From NCBI RefSeq assembly GCF_001270065.2, contig NZ_LFYT02000029.1, forward strand, positions 1 to 55,168: DNA of 55,168 nt, in the 5' to 3' direction. The notes under the pieces were generated by a model. That model had not been told where the DNA came from. It worked only from the letters and a program-made list of their open reading frames with translations, and did not search any database. Origin of the DNA: Limnohabitans planktonicus II-D5 (GTDB lineage: Bacteria; Pseudomonadota; Gammaproteobacteria; Burkholderiales; Burkholderiaceae_C). The translations under genes and the position numbers were made by a program. This document shows positions 27,190 through 33,812 of this stretch, in pieces. Numbering within the stretch: the first letter of the stretch is position 1; every line of letters starts with the position of its first letter.

Positions 27190-28265
27190 TTTCCGAATTC
27201 AAGATTCCCCTGCACCGCTTCGACCTGAACCTGCTGCCCGCCGATGCGAGGCAGATTGGCTCTGAGGCTTTCAAGATGGCGGTTACGGTGCACTTCGCGG
27301 CCGAGTACGCGGCCAGCGGTCAAAACGCCATCGTCACGGTGGACGATGTCGAGATTGGCGTGATGACATACCCGCGTGATGCGGATGCGCTGGACATGAT
27401 CATGCCCAAGCTCAAGGCGGGCAAGCTGGCCGAGGCCGTGCCTTACCTGGAAGCGGTCAACAAGGACGAGCCGGACAATGCCGCCGTGCTCTACAACTTG
27501 GGGCTTTGCTACAGCGAGTTGGGCCAGTTCGACGAGGCGATCATTCGCCTGAAAAGGGCCGTGCAGCTGGACCCGAAGCACGCGCATTCGTGGATTGGCA
27601 TTGGCAACGCGTACCACCGCATGCGCAAGCCGGAGCAGGCTTTAGAGGCTTTCACCGAAGCGCTGCGCCTCAACCCGAAAGACGCTTACACACAGCGCAA
27701 CCTGGGCGGCATGTTGCTGGCCATGAAGCGCCCGGCAGAGGGCGTGGCCTACCTGCGCAATGCGCTGGCCCTGATGCCCGATGACCCGCAAAGCATTTAC
27801 GGCTTGGCGCTGGGCTTGTCCGACCTGGACACGGTCGATGCCGACCGCGAAGCCGATGGTCTGTTCAATCGGATCATCAAGGAGCACCCCACATCGCCCG
27901 TGGTGGAGCAGGCCGAAAAAGCCCGCACGCGCCTGGCGCACAAGGGCCTGCAAGAGGGCGCTGTCGGTGGCCTGCGGCTGGACGTGTTGGCCTACATGAC
28001 CGATGCGCTGCGCACCTTCGACAAAGTCGGCCCCAAAGACATGCAGCGCATCGCCCTCGAAATCGCCTTGAAGGGTCAGTCTGGGCTGGACATCAACAAC
28101 CCAGCCAAGCAATACACGCTCAAGAGTTTGCCGGGCGAGTTCTCAGGCCTGCATCTGCTGGCCATCATGTACGCGGCCTTCCAGCGGGTGGACCCGACTG
28201 CGGACCTGGGGGCGGATTTTTCGAAGGAATATGCGATGGCTTTGAAGGCTTACAAAGGGCGTTGA
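27186..28265 (+). CDS. Tetratricopeptide-repeat protein
   Basis: 359 residues. At least three TPR units are visible between about residues 80 and 200, for example AAVLYNLGLCYSELGQFDEA, HSWIGIGNAYHRMRKPEQAL and AYTQRNLGGMLLAMKRPAEG. The N-terminal 70 residues (IPLHRFDLNLLPADARQIGS) and the C-terminal 120 are not assigned. TPRs mediate protein contacts, so it is probably a scaffold for the two upstream hypothetical proteins. Its start overlaps the previous stop (ATGA). Confidence 0.82.
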   Translation: MISEFKIPLHRFDLNLLPADARQIGSEAFKMAVTVHFAAEYAASGQNAIVTVDDVEIGVMTYPRDADALDMIMPKLKAGKLAEAVPYLEAVNKDEPDNAAVLYNLGLCYSELGQFDEAIIRLKRAVQLDPKHAHSWIGIGNAYHRMRKPEQALEAFTEALRLNPKDAYTQRNLGGMLLAMKRPAEGVAYLRNALALMPDDPQSIYGLALGLSDLDTVDADREADGLFNRIIKEHPTSPVVEQAEKARTRLAHKGLQEGAVGGLRLDVLAYMTDALRTFDKVGPKDMQRIALEIALKGQSGLDINNPAKQYTLKSLPGEFSGLHLLAIMYAAFQRVDPTADLGADFSKEYAMALKAYKGR

Positions 28266-28267
28266 AT

Positions 28268-28304
28268 CCTGGGTGACTGTGGCTTGCTCAGGCTCTAAGC
28301 CGCA
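28268..28304. repeat. 37-bp imperfect direct repeat (copy 2)
   Basis: Second copy of the element at 25428-25464. It begins 3 bp after the TPR stop and overlaps the stop codon of the convergent HigA-type antitoxin gene. Confidence 0.55.
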
Positions 28305-28615
28305 ATCGAATGCGCAGACAGGCTGACCTGAAGCCTCTCGCGCACGGCCCTGAAAATGGCCGCGAGGTTGTCCATGCTGGGATTGCCTTTAGGCGAAAGC
28401 ATCCGGTGCAGGCTTTTGCTGGGCTTGGCCGTCAATGCGGCCAGTTGCTCAAAGCCCATGGTGGCGTTGACCAGGTCTCGCAAAATGAGCCGGGCTGTTT
28501 CGGGTTCGCCGTTAAGAAACAAAGTGGCGGCTTCATCCAGGAGTGCCTGTGCAAAAGATGCGTCGCTCTGAACGCGCTCGACGACAGTGTCTTTGAAGTT
28601 TCTGGTCAGTGCCAT
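28295..28615 (-). CDS. HigA-type addiction module antitoxin
   Basis: 106-residue protein of the putative addiction-module antidote family. NFKDTVVERVQSDASFAQAL, then LLDEAATLFLNGEPETARLI and TAKPSKSLHRMLSPKGNPSM are typical, with the HTH near the C-terminus. It follows its toxin by 4 bp, the toxin-first order usual for higBA. No damage is seen. Confidence 0.85.
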   Translation of the reverse strand: MALTRNFKDTVVERVQSDASFAQALLDEAATLFLNGEPETARLILRDLVNATMGFEQLAALTAKPSKSLHRMLSPKGNPSMDNLAAIFRAVRERLQVSLSAHSIAA

Positions 28616-28619
28616 GGGG

Positions 28620-28976
28620 TTACCTCTTGTGCTTGCTGCTTGTGTTGGCGTGAATTGCTTTTTTTCGGGCCTTGTACTCGGACAATAATTCCTTGGCTTT
28701 GTCGATGTCCCGTTGCTGACCACGCTTGGTTCCTCCGCCAAAAAGAACGATGAGCGTGTCACCGTCTTTGGCGAGATAAATTCGATAACCTGGCCCCCAG
28801 TCAATGACGTACTCACCCATGCCATCAAACCACTTGATGCTGGATGTATTGCCAAGCTCCATACGCAGCTTGGCCACGGTCACTTTGGCGGCGGCCTGCG
28901 CCGATAGGGAGTCAAACCATTGTTTGTAGGGGATGGATGCATCCTCGCGGATGTACTCTTGGACCTTGATCGACAT
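28620..28976 (-). CDS. HigB-type (RelE superfamily) toxin, Gp49-like
   Basis: 118-residue RelE-superfamily toxin of the addiction-module killer/Gp49 group. VQEYIREDASIPYKQWFDSL is followed by KVTVAKLRMELGNTSSIKWF, GPGYRIYLAKDGDTLIVLFG and GGTKRGQQRDIDKAKELL. Relatives cleave mRNA on the ribosome. The ATG at 28976 fits the family; an upstream in-frame ATG would run back through the operator. It is the first gene of the operon with its antitoxin immediately downstream. Confidence 0.87.
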   Translation of the reverse strand: MSIKVQEYIREDASIPYKQWFDSLSAQAAAKVTVAKLRMELGNTSSIKWFDGMGEYVIDWGPGYRIYLAKDGDTLIVLFGGGTKRGQQRDIDKAKELLSEYKARKKAIHANTSSKHKR

Positions 28977-28982
28977 GCTTAA

Positions 28983-29002
28983 TGGTAACGCATTTGTTAC
29001 CA
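28983..29002 (-). promoter_or_regulatory. Candidate higBA operator
   Basis: TGGTAAC (28983-28989) and GTTACCA (28996-29002) form a perfect 7-bp inverted repeat around GCATTT, 7 bp upstream of the toxin ATG. It suits repression by the HTH antitoxin (inference). Confidence 0.6.
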
Positions 29003-29023
29003 ATGGTGTTTCCATTCAGTGGC

Positions 29024-29159
29024 GGCGCTGCTGCCCGGCTTTTTGAACCAGGCCTTTGCAGGCATGAACGCGCTGTTCGACCAGCACGGTTTTCCTGAGC
29101 ACGAGCTGGAGGCCATGAGCATGGGGCTGGTGGCTTTGATTGCGCCGTCAGAAGAATAG
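29024..29159 (+). pseudogene. Gene-end fragment, exact copy of 26249-26374
   Basis: The 126 bp at 29024-29149 equal the 3' end of the hypothetical gene at 25866-26381. They are followed by two codons and TAG (29157-29159). No start or upstream part of the gene is present. With copy 1 it brackets the segment carrying two operons and higBA. Confidence 0.9.
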
Positions 29160-29208
29160 GCGTTTTGTCAGAAACTCTCATATACTTCTGACAAATTGAG
29201 GCCAACCC

Positions 29209-29802
29209 ATGAGTCAACTTGCGCAAGCTGTTTTGTCAGTCGCCCAATCCCTGCCAGAGGGGGGCTTGCTGTCGCCCAAGGAATTCCTTCACCTGGGGAC
29301 TCGGGCCGCCATTGACCAAACGCTCACCCGTTTGACCAAAGAGGGGCTGCTTTTGAGGGTGGGGCGTGGCGTGTACGCCCTGCCTGTGCAGGGTCGATTT
29401 GGTGTGCGCCCGCCTTCCACCGAATCCGTTGTCGAGGCGATTGAAGCGGCCAGCGGTGAAGTGGTGGTGCCCAGCGGCGCAGCCGAGGCCAATGCCTTGG
29501 GTCTAACGACTCAGGTGCCGATCAAAGAGATTTTTCTGACGACAGGGCCATCACGTCGCCTGCATTTGGGTCATCGCGTGGTGGAACTCAAACACGGCAA
29601 CCGTTGGCAAATGTCCATGGGCAAACGCCCTGCAGGCCAAGCCATTCGTGCGCTTTTGTGGCTGGGGCCAGACCAAGCGCCCGCTGCATTGCAGACGCTG
29701 CATGGCGTGTTGGAGACCCAAGAGTGGGCCGCCATGCGCGGTGCCAGAAACCTGTTACCCAGCTGGATGGCCAAGGCGGTCAGTGAGGTGCCTGGTGGCT
29801 GA
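29209..29802 (+). CDS. DUF6088/AbiEi-type antitoxin
   Basis: 197-residue protein. The N-terminal winged helix (LLSPKEFLHLGTRAAIDQTL, LLLRVGRGVYALP) is followed by a body (VVVPSGAAEANALGLTTQVP, EIFLTTGPSRRLHLGHRVVE) typical of AbiEi-like antitoxins of type IV modules. These repress their own promoter and counteract AbiEii nucleotidyltransferases. The partner gene starts at GTG 29795, overlapping by 8 nt, but is truncated, so the antitoxin is now without an intact toxin. Confidence 0.83.
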   Translation: MSQLAQAVLSVAQSLPEGGLLSPKEFLHLGTRAAIDQTLTRLTKEGLLLRVGRGVYALPVQGRFGVRPPSTESVVEAIEAASGEVVVPSGAAEANALGLTTQVPIKEIFLTTGPSRRLHLGHRVVELKHGNRWQMSMGKRPAGQAIRALLWLGPDQAPAALQTLHGVLETQEWAAMRGARNLLPSWMAKAVSEVPGG

Positions 29803-30175
29803 GCCCTGGTTCGCGTTGAGCCGCGCAGATCAAGCCGAAGCACTCGAAGTTGCCGCAGCGGCCACGGGCCGGCCGCCCCATTTGCTTGAAAAAGACATTT
29901 GGGAAATGGTTCCAGTCCTCTTGCGAGATGGTCATCCAATTCCAGCCTCCTCAAGGCAGGTCAAGAAAATCATCCATCAGCTCCTTAAAGAGCCTCGGCG
30001 CAGAAAGTGGCAGGGGCCACGATGCGTGTTCGGCCAGCGCTACCTCGCTGAAGCAGGCCTGCGCGTCGGTCGCCGGTCACCAAGTAATCGGCCTCACTCG
30101 CCAATGCCATGGAAAGCAGAAAAGCATCGTCTGGATCATTCAGGTCCATGTCATCCGGGGGCGGAGGTAAATTGA
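29795..30175 (+). pseudogene. Truncated AbiEii-type nucleotidyltransferase toxin
   Basis: The frame from GTG 29795 reads AEPWFALSRADQAEALEVAA, then GRPPHLLEKDIWEMV, the N-terminal signature of AbiEii toxins (LEKDxW). The expected GGTxL catalytic region never appears. Beyond about 29,990 the frame only shadows the convergent PIN gene. The toxin was cut after about 45 codons, probably when the PIN/RHH module was placed next to it. Confidence 0.65.
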
Positions 30176-30404
30176 CGATCACAATGGCACGCTGCATGTT
30201 GTTGACCATGGTGCCAACGCGGTGGGCTGGCAGGATGGCCTTGAGTTTTGGGTAGCGGCTCACGCGACGCAGCTCTTCAAGCTGAGCGGTAGAGGTCACC
30301 AGCTCGAATCTGGCTGCACGCCATGCCCGATAAATGACATCAGGTGGTCCGTAAGGCGAGATCAGTGCACCCAGAAGCACATTGGTGTCCAAAATGACCC
30401 GCAT
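29985..30404 (-). CDS. PIN-domain toxin
   Basis: 139-residue PIN-domain protein of the group annotated as putative TA toxin component. MRVILDTNVLLGALISPYGP starts the domain (Asp6). LEELRRVSRYPKL supplies the acidic second position, and LNDPDDAFLLSMALASEADY with LVTGDRRAG the remaining acidic residues. Expected to be a Mg-dependent ribonuclease. The ATG at 30404 overlaps the antitoxin stop (TGATG). No inactivating change is visible. Confidence 0.86.
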   Translation of the reverse strand: MRVILDTNVLLGALISPYGPPDVIYRAWRAARFELVTSTAQLEELRRVSRYPKLKAILPAHRVGTMVNNMQRAIVIVNLPPPPDDMDLNDPDDAFLLSMALASEADYLVTGDRRAGLLQRGSAGRTRIVAPATFCAEAL

Positions 30405-30643
30405 CAATGCTTACGCGCCCATTGCACTGCCTCGTCAATGAGAGCGTTCAATTCGGACTCGTCCATACCTTTGCTTGCAGATTTGGCTTGCTCGACTGCC
30501 TTTTCAAGAAGGTATGAGCGCACAGCCTCCTCAATGAAGCGTGACAAGTCACCCTTGCGCCCACCGCCTTGCGCGGCAATGAACATGCGAACGGATTGGT
30601 CGGTGTCAGGCGAAACAGCAATGTTCCAGCGAACTGAGTCCAT
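30404..30643 (-). CDS. Ribbon-helix-helix-type antitoxin of the PIN module
   Basis: 79-residue protein. MDSVRWNIAVSPDTDQSVRM is followed by GDLSRFIEEAVRSYLLEKAV, a short strand and two helices in the manner of CopG/RHH antitoxins. The acidic C-terminal helix (DESELNALIDEAVQW) would bind the toxin. First gene of a two-gene operon with the PIN toxin. Confidence 0.82.
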   Translation of the reverse strand: MDSVRWNIAVSPDTDQSVRMFIAAQGGGRKGDLSRFIEEAVRSYLLEKAVEQAKSASKGMDESELNALIDEAVQWARKH

Positions 30644-30746
30644 GATTTCTCCAGTGTTTGGGTGTGTAAGTGTTTATACATCAAATGCAAATACCATGAA
30701 ATGGGTGTTCCGCAGCGCAGTGGTGACGAAGCGGCCCCGTCAATGT

Positions 30747-32000
30747 TCAAGAGCTTGGCCGCATTTGCTGGACGGCCCTGATTTCGTAGTCGTTGATCAG
30801 CTTTTTGAAGTACTTGTAAATGTCAGCCATCTTCACATTCAGCTGGATGCTGGCAAAACCTTCATCATTTTTGTCGAGTGGGATCACGCCCGTGACCACG
30901 CTCTTGAAGTGTTCGGGGTCTTTGTTTCTGATGGGCTGATAGCTGTTGATGGCCAAAAAAATGTCGTCGAGTGTGTAGCCATGGTCTCTGGTGAGGACCA
31001 TCAAATCGTAGAGATCACGAGACTTCACGCGGTCATAAACGACGAGGCTTTTCATGACAAGAAGCCCTTCAACGCTCAGCACATCAAAGCCTCCCTCAGA
31101 AACCGTCACCTTGGGGGCGGTCTTTAAGTACGCAATCTGCGCCTTGGGCCGATCGCTTTCATTGCGGGAATGAAACGTGACCTTGGCGCCGTCAATCAGG
31201 TCATCCTCAATGGCTTGTGCCTTTGCTGTTCGCAAGCCTTTGATGATGTTGCTCAGCATCCTGCTCACGCTGGCGCTGGTCATGGGCTCAAATGCACGCC
31301 GCTTGAAAACGCGTTTGACTTTGGGGGCGCCGTAGTAAAAGCACAACCGGGCCACATCCTCGAACTTGTGCTTTTCGAGCACATGGCCGATCAACACATC
31401 GTCCTTGATGTTGGGGTTTGACCAGTCATAAGCGCCAGACAAACCGATCTTGATGGACTTGCGTGTCGCGTTGGCTTGGTGAATGACGGTGCGCAGCCAC
31501 GCGGGGATCAGCGCGGCGTAGTTGTCCATTTCTCCTTCTGCCCAGTCACCCGTGGCACGCTGGATATCCAGCGTTGTGAGGTTTTGCATTCCCCGGGTCC
31601 ACAGCTCAAGCAAGATCCTGCCAATGGGGCTGGCCGCAAGCTGGATTTTCCTTTGACTCATGCGGCGAAATTGCACGGTGTGCCCAGCAGCCTGGACGGT
31701 GCGCGACAGACCCGAAGTGGGCACCACCAGCAGGTCTTCTGCTCCTCCGGCTGGCGCAAGCCCTACTTTCTCCCCCGTCTTTTGCGCCATTGCATGGGCA
31801 ATGGATTGTGCATCCACACGCTGGCCCGCTGTGACATACAGCCCTCTGGCGACCCGCTCAATGGTCCCTGCCTTCATCATCCGAATGAGCGCCTGGTCAA
31901 CGGCTGCGCGAGTCCCCACCGACAAAAAGTCAGCACTGGAGAAGACGGCCCCTAGGGGCTTGTCGGCGATGGCTTGCCTGATCTTTTCAGATGTTTGCAT
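30747..32000 (-). CDS. Fusion of DUF6088 antitoxin-like and AbiEii-like regions
   Basis: 417-residue protein. Residues 1-190 match DUF6088/AbiEi antitoxins (FLSVGTRAAVDQALIRMMKA, RVARGLYVT, VVPTSGLSRTVQAAGHTV). About 195-270 contain YDWSNPNIKDDVLIGHVLEK and a helical linker. About 300-400 end like an AbiEii toxin (LSVEGLLVMKSLVVYDRVKS, RDLYDLMVLTRDHGYTLDD). The GGTxL and DxD motifs of the nucleotidyltransferase core were not found, so catalytic activity is doubtful. It is monocistronic. It could be a self-contained regulator, a scar of an in-frame deletion between adjacent antitoxin and toxin genes, or a distinct family. Confidence 0.7.
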   Translation of the reverse strand: MQTSEKIRQAIADKPLGAVFSSADFLSVGTRAAVDQALIRMMKAGTIERVARGLYVTAGQRVDAQSIAHAMAQKTGEKVGLAPAGGAEDLLVVPTSGLSRTVQAAGHTVQFRRMSQRKIQLAASPIGRILLELWTRGMQNLTTLDIQRATGDWAEGEMDNYAALIPAWLRTVIHQANATRKSIKIGLSGAYDWSNPNIKDDVLIGHVLEKHKFEDVARLCFYYGAPKVKRVFKRRAFEPMTSASVSRMLSNIIKGLRTAKAQAIEDDLIDGAKVTFHSRNESDRPKAQIAYLKTAPKVTVSEGGFDVLSVEGLLVMKSLVVYDRVKSRDLYDLMVLTRDHGYTLDDIFLAINSYQPIRNKDPEHFKSVVTGVIPLDKNDEGFASIQLNVKMADIYKYFKKLINDYEIRAVQQMRPSS

Positions 32001-32124
32001 GTCAGAAATTATTAACGTTTTTCAAACAATGTCAATTATTTAGGCGGCGCTGGATTGTGAGGGCAGAGGACGGACGAGAAGCTATTGATTCGGCCCTATA
32101 AAGTTTTCAATGCTTGAAGATTTT

Positions 32125-32196
32125 GTAGGTCGGCGGCTTCAGCCCCAACATGGCTTCTGCGCAGGCTGCATGTCGGGGCTGAAGCCGCCGACCTAC
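32125..32196. repeat. Long palindrome, GTAGGTCGG family
   Basis: GTAGGTCGGCGGCTTCAGCC plus CCAACAT is mirrored by ATGTCGGGGCTGAAGCCGCC plus GACCTAC, with one mismatch in 27 bp and an 18-nt loop. It is intergenic between the DUF6088-AbiEii fusion and the metallophosphoesterase. A transcript would form a very stable hairpin. Confidence 0.85.
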
Positions 32197-32251
32197 GAGA
32201 TGGCATGGCGCACATTTCAAACTTCAACTGGCCGGCTCAATAGGCGGCAGG

Positions 32252-32920
32252 TCAAGGCCACACCATCAACCCCCGCAGCCCCACCCCATAACTTTCAAAC
32301 CCCTGATCAGCCCAGCGCGCGCTGCTGTCGATGCAGTCGTGCTGATGGCCATGCACCGTCATGCGCACGCCCATGCGGCGGGCCAGTTCGTCCAGCTCAT
32401 GAAATCCGTGCTCGTGGTAGCCGGGGGCTTCGTGGGTGATGAGGATGTCAGCCTGTAGCGTGGCCAGTTGTTCGACTTCGTCGGGGTAGATGCTGGACCA
32501 GTGCTTGAGGTGCACGCTGCCTTGCCAGCGGTCTTGGCGCGGGGTGACGCGGGCGTGGTCATCGCGGTTGCGAAACTTGGGCGCTTGCTGGTCTTTGGGG
32601 TACCACACCGCGCCGCGAAACACGCCGCCCAGCCCGGCGATGCGCGTGCCGCATGGCAGCGTGACGACGCGGCCGTGCAGCTGCCGCTCGCTCACCTCGG
32701 GGTGCCACACGTTGCCAAAGTTGTCCGCATGGTCGGTGTCGTGGTTGCCGTGGATGAACCAGACGCGCTCCCAAATCGCTTCCAGCTCGATGTGCAGCGG
32801 CCGGGCCGGCTCCAGGTCGCCCAGCAGGATGACGGCGCGAGCATCGGTTTGCAGCGCCTCATCGATGATGTGCTGCCACTGGCCGTGCGGGTCGCCGCAA
32901 AAGAGGATGGGGCCGTTCAT
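32252..32920 (-). CDS. Calcineurin-like metallophosphoesterase
   Basis: 222-residue protein with the full dinuclear-metal motif set: FCGDPHGQ (Asp10, His12), LLGDLEP (Asp35), GNHDTD (Asn59, His60), ITHEAPGYHEHG and VHGHQHD. It is short and lacks a signal peptide, so it is a cytoplasmic phosphodiesterase or phosphatase. The substrate cannot be read from the sequence. It lies next to, but does not overlap, the FitAB module, and could be an effector or an unrelated gene. Confidence 0.86.
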   Translation of the reverse strand: MNGPILFCGDPHGQWQHIIDEALQTDARAVILLGDLEPARPLHIELEAIWERVWFIHGNHDTDHADNFGNVWHPEVSERQLHGRVVTLPCGTRIAGLGGVFRGAVWYPKDQQAPKFRNRDDHARVTPRQDRWQGSVHLKHWSSIYPDEVEQLATLQADILITHEAPGYHEHGFHELDELARRMGVRMTVHGHQHDCIDSSARWADQGFESYGVGLRGLMVWP

Positions 32921-32937
32921 GTGTGCGCCACTGTCAG

Positions 32938-33363
32938 TCAGTGCTGAACTGTCCAGGGGTTGATCACGGTGACGCCCGCCGCTTCAAACGGGCTGGCGTC
33001 GCGCGTGGCCACCATGAAGCCATGGCGCTTAGCGGTGGCGGCGATGTAACAGTCAGGATTTGAAATGGCTTTGCCTTGTGCGCGGGCTGCTGAAAGTAGG
33101 TCCGCGTAGGTTTGCGATGCGGCGGCGTCAAAAGGCAGGATGCGCTCTGCAAACAAGGGCAGGATGCGTTGCTCCAAACCGTGGTGCAGGGTTTCTTTGC
33201 GTTTGCCCGCGGGCAGAGCCGCGATGCCAAAGCGCAATTCGGCCAGGCTGATGGCGGACAGGTACAGGGTGTCGATGGATTGCGCGTCGATCCACGCCAA
33301 AACGCCTGTATCTGCTGACAGTTTCAGTGGCTCAGAGATGACGTTGGTGTCGAGCAAGATCAT
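32938..33363 (-). CDS. FitB/VapC-type PIN-domain ribonuclease toxin
   Basis: 141-residue PIN toxin with the four expected acidic residues: Asp5 (MILLDTNVISEPLK), Glu42 (SLAELRFGIAAL), Asp104 (NPDCYIAATAKRHG) and Asp122 (VATRDASPFEAAGV). ALPAGKRKETL and the ending VINPW are characteristic of the FitB-like group. The start overlaps the antitoxin stop by 4 nt. The module appears intact. Confidence 0.92.
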   Translation of the reverse strand: MILLDTNVISEPLKLSADTGVLAWIDAQSIDTLYLSAISLAELRFGIAALPAGKRKETLHHGLEQRILPLFAERILPFDAAASQTYADLLSAARAQGKAISNPDCYIAATAKRHGFMVATRDASPFEAAGVTVINPWTVQH

Positions 33364-33599
33364 TCAAACCTCATGGGCGCAGCGGGTGTTTTGTCGCGCT
33401 CAAGATTCAAATCAAAGCCGCCAGCTTGTTGACCAATTTCGGCCAGCAGCGATCCCAGTTGGATGCGCCCCACCGGTCGTGCGGCTTGTTCCAGAATGGC
33501 GCGCACTTCGGCCTCTGTGCTGCGGCCTGCCAATGAGGCGCGCAGACGCAGGGCTCTGTGGGTTTCTTCGGGCAAGTTGCGGATCGTGATGGATGACAT
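33360..33599 (-). CDS. FitA-like ribbon-helix-helix antitoxin
   Basis: 79-residue antitoxin. MSSITIRNLPEETHRALRLR is followed by SLAGRSTEAEVRAILEQAAR, the classical FitA ribbon-helix-helix. The C-terminal toxin-binding tail contains LGSLLAEIGQQAGGFDLNLE. The ATG at 33599 has AAGGAG 8 nt upstream; the 12 residues upstream in frame are not part of the family. It is expressed from a promoter with two TGATATCA sites. Confidence 0.9.
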   Translation of the reverse strand: MSSITIRNLPEETHRALRLRASLAGRSTEAEVRAILEQAARPVGRIQLGSLLAEIGQQAGGFDLNLERDKTPAAPMRFE

Positions 33600-33625
33600 G
33601 GCCAAGTCTCCTTGATTTGGCTTGC

Positions 33626-33655
33626 ATGATATCACTGGCTATATTTTGATATCAA
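33626..33655 (-). promoter_or_regulatory. fitAB promoter with paired TGATATCA operators
   Basis: On the minus strand TTGATA (33655-33650) and TATCAT (33631-33626) are separated by 18 bp and match sigma-70 elements at 5 of 6 positions each. Each lies within a palindrome TGATATCA (33647-33654 and 33627-33634), centre to centre 20 bp. Binding of FitA or FitAB there would block RNA polymerase. Confidence 0.65.
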
Positions 33656-33812
33656 TTTCAGGGTGTTGATGCATCTCGCCTGCATGCGTTCTCTCGCAAA
33701 GTCAAAACCGGTCAGGTCGCAAGGGCCTGCGTTTGCAGGGCGGCATCAGCGAGAGCAGGATTACCACTGATCAGCATCAGCGTGCAGGCATTTCGGGGTT
33801 GTAGCCGCCGCC

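Noticed and set aside
25428..29149. Chromosomal integron cassette array
   Set aside because: Many small TA and hypothetical genes suggested it, but orientation is mixed, genes overlap in operons, no integrase was seen, and no regular attC-like RYYYAAC/GTTRRRY pairs follow the genes.
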